Source of the DNA: Holophagaceae bacterium
GTDB taxonomy: Bacteria > Acidobacteriota > Holophagae > Holophagales > Holophagaceae
DNA: 64,000 nucleotides
Assembly: GCA_016720465.1 (NCBI GenBank)
Contig: JADKKO010000004.1
Coordinates: 1,054,001 to 1,118,000, forward strand
Direction: 5' to 3'
In this document: piece by piece, positions 15,535 through 24,021 of the stretch
Position numbering within the stretch: the first letter of the stretch is position 1
How the letters are laid out: the number at the start of each line of letters is the position of its first letter
Translations under genes and position numbers: made by a program
The notes under the pieces: generated by a model
Databases searched by the model: none
Told to the model about the DNA's origin: nothing
The model's input: only the letters and a program-made list of their open reading frames with translations

Positions 15535-18186
15535 TTACATGTGGACCTTGGCGGGATCGAACTCCGCGCCAGCGCCATGGCAGACGGCGCAGGACTCGCC
15601 GGCCGAGTTCAGGGCGCTGCGGTTCACCTTGATCTGGCCGCCGTTCAGGGTCATATGAGCCTGGGCGGGGGCGCTGTCATGGCAGGTGACGCAGGCCGCG
15701 GTGAACGGCGTGATCATCTTGTCCGTGGCATTCAGGGTGGCCAGGGAGGCCTTGGCGCCAACGGTGGTCGCAGTGCCGTTGTCGGCGTTCTCGCGGGAAG
15801 CGAGGACGTTCGCCGGCGTGCCGCTGAAGCCGTTGTAGGTATGGCAGCTCTGGCAATTGTTCAGGATGCCCGGGAAGCCGATATTGCCGCCGTTGATGAT
15901 GGCGATGGCGCCGGGGGTCCGATTGCGGACGATCGCGATCGGGCTGGTGCGGTCCTTGCCAGCGTGGATGCCGTGGATCATGTCCTTGAAGTTGTTCGTG
16001 GTCTGCGGGAAATTCAACGCGAAGTTCGATCCAACCGGGACGGGATTCGGAATGGTGATGCCCCAGGCGGCCAGGTTGGTGATGTCCTTGGCGGTGAAGA
16101 GGCCGGCGGCGCGGTAGGTTTCGAGCTCCGTGTCCGAGATGCCGCGGCCGCTGGTGGTCAGGCCGGGAACGTGGCACGTGACGCACACCTGGACCTGGTA
16201 GACACGGTTGCCGCCATGGCCCTCGAACCATTCGTGGCAGTTCGCGCACTTGGCCGAATCGATGACGGTGCGGCGGACGGTGTCGCCCGTGACGGCCTTG
16301 ACCACCGAGACGGTGTGACGGGCCGCGGCCGGGCTGATCTGGGTGAAGTAGCCCTGCAGGGAAACCGAGCGCAGCGTGGCTCCGGCGGGGAAGATCTTGG
16401 CCGCGCCGACGATGGTGGCGGTGTAGTAGCCGCTGGAGTCAGGGCCGGCCAGGGTGCCGACCGAGGTGGTCTTGGTGGTGTCCAGCAGGTTCGCGATGGA
16501 GACGCTGATGGGCTGGAAATTGGAACTGCCGCTGCCGATGTTGTTGTAGTCGGCCGGCGTGGCGACGCCGTCCTGGGGCTGGGCATAGGCGAGCAGGAAG
16601 CTCGGGCCGCCGGTGAAGCCAGCCAATGGATTGGCCATGGAGGCCGCGGGAGCCACGAAGGTCACGGCTGTGCCGTCCGCCTTGATCCTGAATTTCACGA
16701 CCACGTTGGTGGGGCTGGCCACTGCGGAGCTGATCTCGTAGGTGAAGTTCTTCAGCCCGGCCGCGACGGTCGGATTGTGGGGCGTCAGGTTTTCGGTCAT
16801 GTGGTAGGTCTTGATGTCCGCTGCTTCGTGGCACACGGCGCAGGTGTAGTCGGTCTTGGGGCCGCCCACATCGACACCGTGGTTCTCGCCGGTCTCGAAG
16901 TTGACCCGGTCATGGCAGGAACCGCAGGCGATGATGCTGGGCTTGGTGTTCCAGTTGGCGCTCTGGGCGGCGTTGTCGTGGCACTTGCTGCACATCTTCT
17001 GGCCGCCGCCGAGCATGGAATAGCCGATGTCGTTGAACAGGACGTTGGCGTAGTTGTAGCCCGTCTTGGTCAATTCCATGCCCTGGTGGATCTTGTGGAC
17101 CATCCTCGGGAAATCGCCAATGGCCGCGTTGCCGATCTTCCGCTGGCCCAGCGTGGGATTGCCGCTGCCGACCGCAGGAGCTGCGACATCGGCAGGATCG
17201 TAGCCGGTCGCGGTCACGGCGGCTTCCTTGAATCCATACTTGCGCTGGTCGTTGTGGCAGACCACGCAGTACCGGGTATCGACCCGGCCGCCGCCGTGGA
17301 AGGCCAACTGTCCATGGCATTCATTGCAGTTCTGGATGGCCACCACTTCGCGCTGGGCGTCGGCGGAGGTTACAGCCCGGCCGGTGGCCGGGATGAAATC
17401 ATAGATGAGGTTGATGGGTTTTTTCAGGGGCACGGCGGTGGCGACGGTGACGCCATTGGACGTGTTGCTGCCGGTGCCGCGCGCGTTGCCCGAGAACTGG
17501 ACCACCATGCGGTGGGTCAGGTTCGGTTCATAGGTCGTGTCGCCCAGGTCAGCCCTGAGATTCAGGCCGGTGTAGGTGTAGGCATCGAGGAAGGCCTTCA
17601 TCTGGGTGATGTCGCGGTAGAAGGTGTACCTGTAGGTGCCGTCGCCATTGTCGACCAGGGTGCCGGTGTTGTCGGTGCTGGGCCTGGTGGGAGCCGCGGC
17701 GGCGGTGGTGGTCGGTACGGAGGTCACGATGTAGCTGACCCACTTGCTGGGCGCCTTGCTGGTGGTGGTCAGGTCTTCGGGGATCAGCTTGGCGAGAGCA
17801 AACGCCAGGTTGGGATAACTGTTCAAGGTCGCTGTGGACGACTTGGAGGTCATATTGCCGAATCCCTTCAGGCCGGTGCCCTTGGAGTCGGTCAGATAGA
17901 AATTGACCACCGGACGGCCGGAGACCGTGACGCTGGTGACCGCGCCTTTGGGGTCCAACGAGGCCCATTCATCGGGAGTCAACTGGGTGACATCGATGGT
18001 GGTGCTGCCAGCGGGACCCGTGGGGCCCGTGGGACCGGTGGGGCCGCCGGAGCCGTCGGAGCCGGCCGGGCCGGCCGGGCCCGTGGCGCCATTCTGCCCG
18101 GCATCGCCTTTACAGGCGACGAGCATGAAGGCGAATGCGGCGATGGCGATCACCCCGCTGAGCCTTTTCAGAAGTCTAGTTTGCAT
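15535..18186 (-). CDS. OmcA/MtrC-family decaheme c-type cytochrome lipoprotein, copy 2
   Basis: An 883-residue paralogue of the protein at 9162-11906. Lipobox MLVAC; then a collagen-like Gly-X-Y linker (GATGPAGPAGSDGSGGPTGP, about residues 33-60) in place of the GxN linker of copy 1. Ten CXXCH motifs are again in two groups: CNECH, CVVCH, CSKCH, CGSCH, CAVCH (about 285-451) and CANCH, CVTCH, CQSCH, CVTCH, CAVCH (about 646-869). The sequence has diverged strongly from copy 1 although gene order is the same, so the two surface cytochromes may serve different acceptors or potentials. Confidence 0.93.
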   Translation of the reverse strand: MQTRLLKRLSGVIAIAAFAFMLVACKGDAGQNGATGPAGPAGSDGSGGPTGPTGPTGPAGSTTIDVTQLTPDEWASLDPKGAVTSVTVSGRPVVNFYLTDSKGTGLKGFGNMTSKSSTATLNSYPNLAFALAKLIPEDLTTTSKAPSKWVSYIVTSVPTTTAAAAPTRPSTDNTGTLVDNGDGTYRYTFYRDITQMKAFLDAYTYTGLNLRADLGDTTYEPNLTHRMVVQFSGNARGTGSNTSNGVTVATAVPLKKPINLIYDFIPATGRAVTSADAQREVVAIQNCNECHGQLAFHGGGRVDTRYCVVCHNDQRKYGFKEAAVTATGYDPADVAAPAVGSGNPTLGQRKIGNAAIGDFPRMVHKIHQGMELTKTGYNYANVLFNDIGYSMLGGGQKMCSKCHDNAAQSANWNTKPSIIACGSCHDRVNFETGENHGVDVGGPKTDYTCAVCHEAADIKTYHMTENLTPHNPTVAAGLKNFTYEISSAVASPTNVVVKFRIKADGTAVTFVAPAASMANPLAGFTGGPSFLLAYAQPQDGVATPADYNNIGSGSSNFQPISVSIANLLDTTKTTSVGTLAGPDSSGYYTATIVGAAKIFPAGATLRSVSLQGYFTQISPAAARHTVSVVKAVTGDTVRRTVIDSAKCANCHEWFEGHGGNRVYQVQVCVTCHVPGLTTSGRGISDTELETYRAAGLFTAKDITNLAAWGITIPNPVPVGSNFALNFPQTTNNFKDMIHGIHAGKDRTSPIAIVRNRTPGAIAIINGGNIGFPGILNNCQSCHTYNGFSGTPANVLASRENADNGTATTVGAKASLATLNATDKMITPFTAACVTCHDSAPAQAHMTLNGGQIKVNRSALNSAGESCAVCHGAGAEFDPAKVHM

Positions 18187-18267
18187 ACGGCACTCTCCCT
18201 TTGGTTGTGCTACGGATTTCGAAACGGATGACGATCAGGCGGATGGATGGAATCGGGCACCTCCCCT

Positions 18268-18891
18268 CTAGATGCTCTTGCTGTGGCATAGCGTATTGTT
18301 GAAGCAGCCGGGCGCCGTTCCAGCGGGAGCCGGCGTCGTGGGTTTGACGGTGGAGTTGGCCCCGTTCGTGTGGCACTTGGCGCACTCCGGCGCGTTCCCC
18401 GCATCCGTGGCGTAGTGGACGCTCTTGGCGGGGTCGGCGCCCGACCAGGGTTTGCCTGGGTGCGGAGACGCGGTGTGGCAGGCGAGGCACGAGGTCGCTG
18501 TCAGGCCTGCGCTGATGTTGTTGCCATGGCATTTGAAGCAGTAGGCGAAGCCGCTCTTCTCGCCGGGCGCGGACTGGGCTCCCAGCCTTCCGTGCTGGAG
18601 CCCCGTCGCCCATCCGGCGGGGTGGCCCGGCCCTTTGGTGTGGCAGGTGAAACAACTGACCTTGGAGATGCCGCCCGCAGCCGCCGGATCCGACACGGAA
18701 CCATGGCAGGTCGCGCATTGGGCGGGGCTCTTCGCGTATTCGGCCCAATGGTTCTGGAGCCAGTTGGCGGGATGCTGGCCGGTGGCGGTGTTGAAGCGGG
18801 GGGCGTTGGTGCTGCTGCCGCCGCACCCCAGCAACAGCAGGGCGAAGGCCGAAGCAACGAGGGTGTTGATCACTTGTCTGGCTCTGCTCAT
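18268..18891 (-). CDS. Multiheme cytochrome lipoprotein (five CXXCH plus one CX5CH), copy 2
   Basis: A 207-residue paralogue of 12032-12661. The lipobox LLLGC and first 52 residues are identical, then the sequences part: heme motifs are CATCH, CFTCH, CFKCH, CLACH, CAKCH and the terminal CX5CH form CFNNTLCH. The conservation of the odd C-terminal motif in both copies suggests that it is functional, either as an atypical heme site or as a metal site. It sits between the pentaheme gene and the decaheme gene as in unit 1. Confidence 0.88.
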   Translation of the reverse strand: MSRARQVINTLVASAFALLLLGCGGSSTNAPRFNTATGQHPANWLQNHWAEYAKSPAQCATCHGSVSDPAAAGGISKVSCFTCHTKGPGHPAGWATGLQHGRLGAQSAPGEKSGFAYCFKCHGNNISAGLTATSCLACHTASPHPGKPWSGADPAKSVHYATDAGNAPECAKCHTNGANSTVKPTTPAPAGTAPGCFNNTLCHSKSI

Positions 18892-18921
18892 CGTGTTCCC
18901 CTTTGGCGCATAAACAGATCC

Positions 18922-19394
18922 CTACTTATGGCAAGTCGCGCATTTGTCGTTGTTGGACCGGCCATGGCACTTGTAGCAACTGCCCGGATCCATCTTTCCG
19001 TCCATCCGGTGCAGGATCAGGTAGTTCCCCGGTGCGCCAGCACCCGGTCGGGCCGGTCGCCCAGCTTGACGGAGGCCGACATCGAGACCTTCCCGCCGTG
19101 GCAATCGGCGCAGAAGGACGGGGCGTGGCAGGAGGCGCAGGTCGCCGAATCCTGGTTCGCCTGGAAGCGGTGGTTCTTCACGAAGGTCGGAGTGTGATCG
19201 AAGGCGTTGTAATTCTTGAGGCCGCCCTTCATGGCTTCGGTCCCGTGGCAGTCCGAGCACAGGGGCCTTACGCTGGCCTCCACGCCCTCGGGATGGGTGG
19301 GGGCGAAGCTCGTCTGGGGCGATAGCAGGGCGCAGGCCGTCAGGATTCCGAATCCCAGGATGGCCACGCAGAGGAGAAGCGTTTTCCGGATCAT
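18922..19394 (-). pseudogene. Pentaheme c-type cytochrome lipoprotein, copy 2, frameshifted
   Basis: The gene is nearly identical to 12692-13165, but a run of five C there is four C here (about 19027-19030). The shift falls after residue 122 (LAHRG), and the original frame then terminates. The last two heme motifs (CYKCH, CATCH) continue in the next frame, so only three of five hemes would be made. Either this copy is inactivated or a homopolymer miscall has occurred; the otherwise perfect conservation favours the latter or a very recent event. One amino-acid difference from copy 1 is visible (NAFDHTP for NSFDHTP). Confidence 0.85.
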
Positions 19395-20782
19395 TTACGG
19401 CCTCCCTTGCCGGCTGAGGCGAATCGGTATTCCACCCGGAGCAGGCCCATGACCTGTTTCTTGAAGAGGGCATCGTCGCCGTAGCTGATGTCCCCCGAGA
19501 TCTTCAGGTTGGTGGTGGTCTGGTAGCCGACCGAACCCACCACCTGGTAGATGGAGCCTTTTCCGCCCAGATTCGGATTGGTCTTGTCGCTGAAGCTGTA
19601 GAAAATGCCGTCCAGGCTGGCCGACAGCAGGCCCTTCTGATACATGGCCCAGGCGCGCAGTTCCTGGTGGGACAGGCCGTAGGTGGGGACGTGGGTGCCG
19701 GTCAAGGGCGCGTCGTCGGCGTCCACGCGGTGGTATCCGAACCCGGACAGGAGCTTCCATTTGCTGACGTTCCAGCGGACGTCGGCGCCGAAGCGGTTGG
19801 CGTCCCCGTAGGACTCGCGGTGGGTGTTGCGGAAGTCGGCGACCACTTCGATGGAGGAAGGGGAGCCCCAGGCCACGCTGCCTCCGAACGAACGGAATTT
19901 GTCCTTTTCGTCCTGGCGGAACAGCGACTTGAGGTTGCTGCCCGCGAAATAGGCGTAGAAGTTCCGCTCGGTGAAGGTGCCGGCCACGGAGACCGAATCG
20001 GCGACTTTCACCGACAGGGTGTAATCGTGTTCCGCGATCTTGGAGGGTTTCTCGGCCAGGGTCGCGGGCGTGTCCGTGTGCGAGGCGAGGTCGAAGAGGG
20101 TGCGTCCGCTGAAGTCGACGGCTGAATGGGGCGACAGCTTGAAATCGATGCCCAGTTGTTTCCGGGAGTAGTCCACGGGGGACGGGATCGGCAGGTCCTT
20201 GGCGGCGGTGGAGCCGTCCTGGAGGTAGGAGAGGCCGATCTCACCGGCCTTCGGGATCCTCAAGGAGAGGCGCGTGCCGAAGATCACGTCGTGCTGGAAG
20301 TCGTAGTCCTGTTTCGCATCGGGATCCAGGAAGCTCGCGAAGCGGACGGGCCGTCCGCCGAAGGCCGAGATGGCGAAGCCGCCGCGCAGGTCCGCGCGCG
20401 CGCTGACGCCGTCGACATGTTCCATGCCCCCGCCCTGGCTGACCATGAAGCGTCCGGCCTTGATCTCGGCGTTGGCCTGGGAGAAGCGGTACTGGAGGTA
20501 TCCGGAGGTGAGGTATCCGCCGGATTTGCCGTTGGGCGAGGACTGGTCGGCCAGATCGGTCATGCCCCAGCCGTAGATGTGGAGCGACAGGGCGTCCGTC
20601 CCCAGCTTGGTGGCGTCGATGCCGAGGTACTGGGTCACCGGGGTGTAGGTGTACTTGTCGAAGCCCGGAGTCTCCTGCTTCCAGAGCTGGGCCATGGTGG
20701 TGCTGTACACGTTCACGTCCTGGGACCAGCCCGCGGCGGAAACCAGGGTGGCAAGCAGGGCCACATGAATGCATCGCTTCAT
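19391..20782 (-). CDS. Outer-membrane beta-barrel of the porin-cytochrome conduit, copy 2
   Basis: A 463-residue barrel identical to copy 1 except at three positions that I can see (SHTDTP for SHADTP, YSFSDK for YSFNDK, TTTNLK for TTANLK). The same signal peptide, strand pattern and overlapping ATGA with the pentaheme gene are present. Near identity beside diverged decaheme genes means that the same pore type is presented to two different surface cytochromes. Function as a conduit barrel is inferred from the operon. Confidence 0.75.
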   Translation of the reverse strand: MKRCIHVALLATLVSAAGWSQDVNVYSTTMAQLWKQETPGFDKYTYTPVTQYLGIDATKLGTDALSLHIYGWGMTDLADQSSPNGKSGGYLTSGYLQYRFSQANAEIKAGRFMVSQGGGMEHVDGVSARADLRGGFAISAFGGRPVRFASFLDPDAKQDYDFQHDVIFGTRLSLRIPKAGEIGLSYLQDGSTAAKDLPIPSPVDYSRKQLGIDFKLSPHSAVDFSGRTLFDLASHTDTPATLAEKPSKIAEHDYTLSVKVADSVSVAGTFTERNFYAYFAGSNLKSLFRQDEKDKFRSFGGSVAWGSPSSIEVVADFRNTHRESYGDANRFGADVRWNVSKWKLLSGFGYHRVDADDAPLTGTHVPTYGLSHQELRAWAMYQKGLLSASLDGIFYSFSDKTNPNLGGKGSIYQVVGSVGYQTTTNLKISGDISYGDDALFKKQVMGLLRVEYRFASAGKGGRK

Positions 20783-20889
20783 GGCTCGCCTCCGCCCGCG
20801 ATCCGCACAAGCGGCGCGGTCCACATGACCAGGGATCGCTTTCGCATGCCTAACCTCCTATCGGGACGGTGAGTGATGACGGCATTGCA

Positions 20890-21404
20890 CGACTCGATTC
20901 CGGATGCTGGCACGTAGGTTCCCGCCACCGCTGTGACTTCAGTCAACTGACCCGCGGTAGATCAGCGGAACCCGCTCATGGCGCCCGGCGCGGTGAAGAT
21001 CTAGGCCTGGCGCGCCCGTGCGTAGAGTTTGAATCGGAGTGATGATTCCTCTCCTGCACGGGCCAACCACATGTGAAAAGGAGGTCCGGCGGCGGAAAAA
21101 CCGCTTCCGCCTGCACCTTGGAAAAGGGCTTGGAGATGTTTGCCGGGGCTCGCCAAACCTGGCTCGGGCAGATCGGTGTGATGACACCTTTGATGGCGCG
21201 AGGAATCCGTTTTTTTCCGAGCCGGCGCGTGCATTGGCCTTCGCAGCGCCATTGTGACCGAATCCACACATTCGCCTTGTCCCCGGGCGGTGGCGAAGCG
21301 GGTGTTTCTGGAATCCAGGATCCGGACCCGCAAGGCGGGCCTGGAATGGCGGCGCCTAGACGCGCAGCGGCCCGCCGTGGTCATCTGGAGGCAGAGGCCC
21401 TCCC
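20890..21404. other. Intergenic region between conduit unit 2 and proC
   Basis: These 515 bases hold no supportable gene; the open frames have no ribosome binding sites and no recognisable product. They contain the CRP/FNR-like site at 20932-20947, and an 8-bp inverted repeat (GCCCGTGC at 21014-21021, GCACGGGC at 21056-21063) enclosing a partly self-complementary loop, of unknown meaning. Confidence 0.45.
20932..20947 (-). promoter_or_regulatory. CRP/FNR-like operator upstream of conduit unit 2
   Basis: TGTGA-CTTCAG-TCAAC, with the same half-sites as 14703-14718 but a different centre. It is 42 bases beyond the end of the identical block, exactly as in unit 1, and 150 bases upstream of the barrel start. 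The intervening 42 bases differ at most positions, so the half-sites stand out. Confidence 0.6.
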
Positions 21405-22223
21405 ATGCTGAACCAAAAAAAGATCGCGCTGCTCGGCTCTGGAACCATGGGCAAAACCATCGTGGGCGGCCTTTTGAAATCCGGCAAAGTGAAGCCCGCG
21501 CAGCTCCGCGCCACCACGCGCCGCGCCGCGACGGCCGAATCGTTCAGCCAAGCCCAGGGTGTGACCTGTTTAACAGACAATTCCAAGGTCGCCGCCTGGG
21601 CCGAGATCGTGATCCTCTGCGTGAAGCCCAAGGACATCCCCAAGATCCTGCAGGAACTCCATGCAAAGGGCGCCCTGGCCCACAAGCCGCTGCTCATCTC
21701 GATCGCTGCGGGCGTCAGCACGGCTTTTCTGGAAGAAGCGAGCGGCGGCGGCTGCCCGGTGCTGCGGGCCATGCCCAACACGCCCTGTTCCATCGGCAAG
21801 GGCATGACGGTCGTGGCCAAAGGCAGCCACGCCGGGGACGCCCACGTGGCGCTGGCCAAAGAAATCTTTTCGCCGCTCGGCCGTTTCCTGGAACTGGAAG
21901 AAAAGCACATGGACACGGTCACGGGACTCAGCGCCAGCGGCCCGGCCTTCATGTACATCATCATCGAGGCCCTGGCGGATGGCGGCGTGATGCGGGGCCT
22001 GCCCCGGACCGTGGCGGTCGAACTGGCGGCGCAGATGACCCTGGGCGCCGCGGAAATGGTGCTGGCCACCGGCAAACATCCTGCGGCCCTGAAGGACGAT
22101 GTGACCACGCCCGCAGGCTGCACCATCGCAGGCATCCTGGCCCTCGAGGACGGCCGCATCCGCAGCGTCCTCGCCCGCACGGTGGAGCTGGCGTCGAAGG
22201 TGGCGGGGGAGCTGGGGAAGTAG
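21405..22223 (+). CDS. proC: Pyrroline-5-carboxylate reductase
   Basis: A 272-residue enzyme for the last step of proline synthesis, NAD(P)H-dependent reduction of pyrroline-5-carboxylate. The N-terminal Rossmann motif is IALLGSGTMGKT. Family signatures VLRAMPNTPC, GLSASGPAF and DDVTTPAGCTIAGI are all present, the last close to the family's C-terminal signature. Length is normal. It stands alone between the cytochrome region and a minus-strand peptidase operon, and a ribosome binding site (GGAGGCAGAGG) precedes the ATG. Confidence 0.95.
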   Translation: MLNQKKIALLGSGTMGKTIVGGLLKSGKVKPAQLRATTRRAATAESFSQAQGVTCLTDNSKVAAWAEIVILCVKPKDIPKILQELHAKGALAHKPLLISIAAGVSTAFLEEASGGGCPVLRAMPNTPCSIGKGMTVVAKGSHAGDAHVALAKEIFSPLGRFLELEEKHMDTVTGLSASGPAFMYIIIEALADGGVMRGLPRTVAVELAAQMTLGAAEMVLATGKHPAALKDDVTTPAGCTIAGILALEDGRIRSVLARTVELASKVAGELGK

Positions 22224-22245
22224 AACCTGCGTTGGACTGCGGACG

Positions 22246-24021
22246 CTAACGGACCAGGGACAGCGTGAAGTCGCCGGCGGCCAGGGGCACTGTGGCATCG
22301 CAACTGTGTTTGCTGCCGAGGTCCCGATAGACGATGCGGATGGGTCCTTGCCCGGCGGTGGGCTGGATGGCGGCAATGGGGGTTGTGAAGTAAGGCCGGA
22401 CCTCAGGTGCATCTCCCTTGATCAGCGCCAGCCGCTTTCCACCCTGGGTGATTTCTATCTCGGAACTGCCGAGCATCCAGGCCTGGAAGGCGATGGCCCA
22501 GCTGCCGTCGCGCTGCGGCGTCAACCGCCCCTGCACGCTTTGGATGCCCTCGCTGCCCTCGGTGGGCTGGATGGCTTTGTCCCGGTAGAGGTCCATCACG
22601 GCCTTGGAGTAGATGCGGCTTTCATCGGTCGGGGCCTTGGCGCCTGCGGCGTCCACGGCCTTTTCCCCGGCATTGTAGGCGGTGACCGCGCGGGCCATGT
22701 CGCCCTGGTAGCGGTCCAGCAGGAAGCGCATGTATTTCGCGCCGGCTTTCAGGTTCTGCTCCACCTGCCATGCGTCCGTGACGCCGAAGCGGGCCGCGGT
22801 CTTCGGCATGAGCTGCATCAGCCCCATGGCGCCCATGGGGCTTCTGGCCGAGGGATTGAAGCGGCTCTCGCACTGGACCATGGCGCGAATGAGATCAGGA
22901 TCGACGCCTTCGGCCCTGGCTGCCTCATCGACCTGGTCGAGCAGGGCCGAAGGCACGAGGATGGCGGGTCCCTTCAGGCCTTCGCGGAAGGGCACGATGG
23001 CGGCCAGGCCGATGCCCGTGAGCACCAGCGCTGCGCCGAAGAGAGCGGATAGGGAGGGGCGGATGTTGACGCCCAGGAGGTGCTGGATGCGGATCATGAG
23101 GGAAGCTCCGTTAGCGAGAAGGGCGGGTGAGGCAGGTGCCCGGGAAGAGGGTGGAGGGAGTGACGATTCCGCCGGACGCAGGTCATCGAGACGATCCAGC
23201 AGGGCCGTGTAGAATCGGGCGTCCCCGCAGACCTCCACCGCCGCCATGTCGCAGCAGCGCTCGCGCTCCAGTCGCGCGGCGGCGGAGATCCAATGGGCCA
23301 GCGGGTGATGGAACAGCAGCAATTCCGCCACGGATTGCAGGGCGTTCACAAGAAAGTCGTGGCGGCGGAGATGCGCGAATTCGTGGGCCAGCAGAGCCTC
23401 CAGATCGCGCGCATCCAGGTGTCCGAGGCAGGCCGCGGGGAGCACCACGACGGTGCGCCAAAGGCCGTAGCAGAAGGGTCCTGCGATGGCCCTTGAAACA
23501 CGCAGGGATGGAAGGCGCAGGCCCATTCGCCGTGCCAAGTCCGGGCCCAGGTCCAGCACCCAGGCGGGGGCGGGTTCCGTGGCTTTTCGGAGGCGCTGGA
23601 GCCACAGCCACCCGCCCATCAAACGCAACCCCAAGGTGAGCACACCTGCGCCCCAGATCATCGCGAGCCAAGGCAGGGCTGGCTCTGACCACGCGGCCAG
23701 CCCCGCAGGGAATCCAGGCTGGACCGCCGCCGAGGGTGGAGGGTGAAGCACCGGCTGGATGAAGAGCGGACCCCTCGCAATGGCGGAGGCGCGGCCGCTG
23801 CGGTAGGCGCGGGCCTGCTGGAATGTGGAGATGGGCCAGAGCACGGCGAGGGCAAGCGCCGTGATCGCGAGGCTATGGCGCAGGTTCGGCGAAGCCCGGT
23901 GGAGGATGGTTAGCAGGCCCCACAAAGCCGCCGCCACCACGGCCACCTGCCAGAGCGAGTGGAGCAGGGCGCTGCCCATATCCGTGGCGAGCCCTTGGAG
24001 ATCAAAGAAGGGCACCGTCAT
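22246..24021 (-). CDS. BlaR1-type M56 metallopeptidase fused to a lytic transglycosylase domain
   Basis: A 591-residue membrane protein with two joined modules. Residues 1-350 are BlaR1/MecR1-like: transmembrane helices, then the zinc motif HEFAH (213-217) with downstream acidic residues (LERERCCDMAAVE), then a further transmembrane helix near 325-343. Residues about 357-470 form a soluble lytic transglycosylase domain, with the catalytic Glu in CESRFNP (E385), GAMGLMQLMP and AYNAGEKAV. A beta-rich tail of about 110 residues follows. Instead of a penicillin-sensing domain, this receptor carries a peptidoglycan-cleaving or -binding domain. It overlaps a BlaI-type repressor gene (ATGA), so it is probably a wall-sensing signalling protease. 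Confidence 0.88.
   Translation of the reverse strand: MTVPFFDLQGLATDMGSALLHSLWQVAVVAAALWGLLTILHRASPNLRHSLAITALALAVLWPISTFQQARAYRSGRASAIARGPLFIQPVLHPPPSAAVQPGFPAGLAAWSEPALPWLAMIWGAGVLTLGLRLMGGWLWLQRLRKATEPAPAWVLDLGPDLARRMGLRLPSLRVSRAIAGPFCYGLWRTVVVLPAACLGHLDARDLEALLAHEFAHLRRHDFLVNALQSVAELLLFHHPLAHWISAAARLERERCCDMAAVEVCGDARFYTALLDRLDDLRPAESSLPPPSSRAPASPALLANGASLMIRIQHLLGVNIRPSLSALFGAALVLTGIGLAAIVPFREGLKGPAILVPSALLDQVDEAARAEGVDPDLIRAMVQCESRFNPSARSPMGAMGLMQLMPKTAARFGVTDAWQVEQNLKAGAKYMRFLLDRYQGDMARAVTAYNAGEKAVDAAGAKAPTDESRIYSKAVMDLYRDKAIQPTEGSEGIQSVQGRLTPQRDGSWAIAFQAWMLGSSEIEITQGGKRLALIKGDAPEVRPYFTTPIAAIQPTAGQGPIRIVYRDLGSKHSCDATVPLAAGDFTLSLVR

Larger units (their letters stand above)
18736..20889. 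repeat. Near-identical duplicated block, copy 2 (partner 12506-14660)
   Basis: This is the direct-repeat partner of 12506-14660, one base shorter because of a missing C in a C-run at about 19027-19030. The block boundaries fall inside a coding region (codon 52 of the multiheme lipoprotein) at one end and in the leader of the barrel gene at the other. Confidence 0.95.

Noticed and set aside
15541..18231. An 896-residue plus-strand open frame across decaheme gene 2
   Set aside because: It lies opposite a gene with ten heme motifs and a lipoprotein signal. Its translation is Gly/Ala/Val-rich and has no family signature, as expected for the antisense of a GC-rich gene.
21014..21063. A structured RNA from the 8-bp inverted repeat upstream of proC
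   Set aside because: The 34-base loop has only weak internal pairing and matches no RNA family I know.
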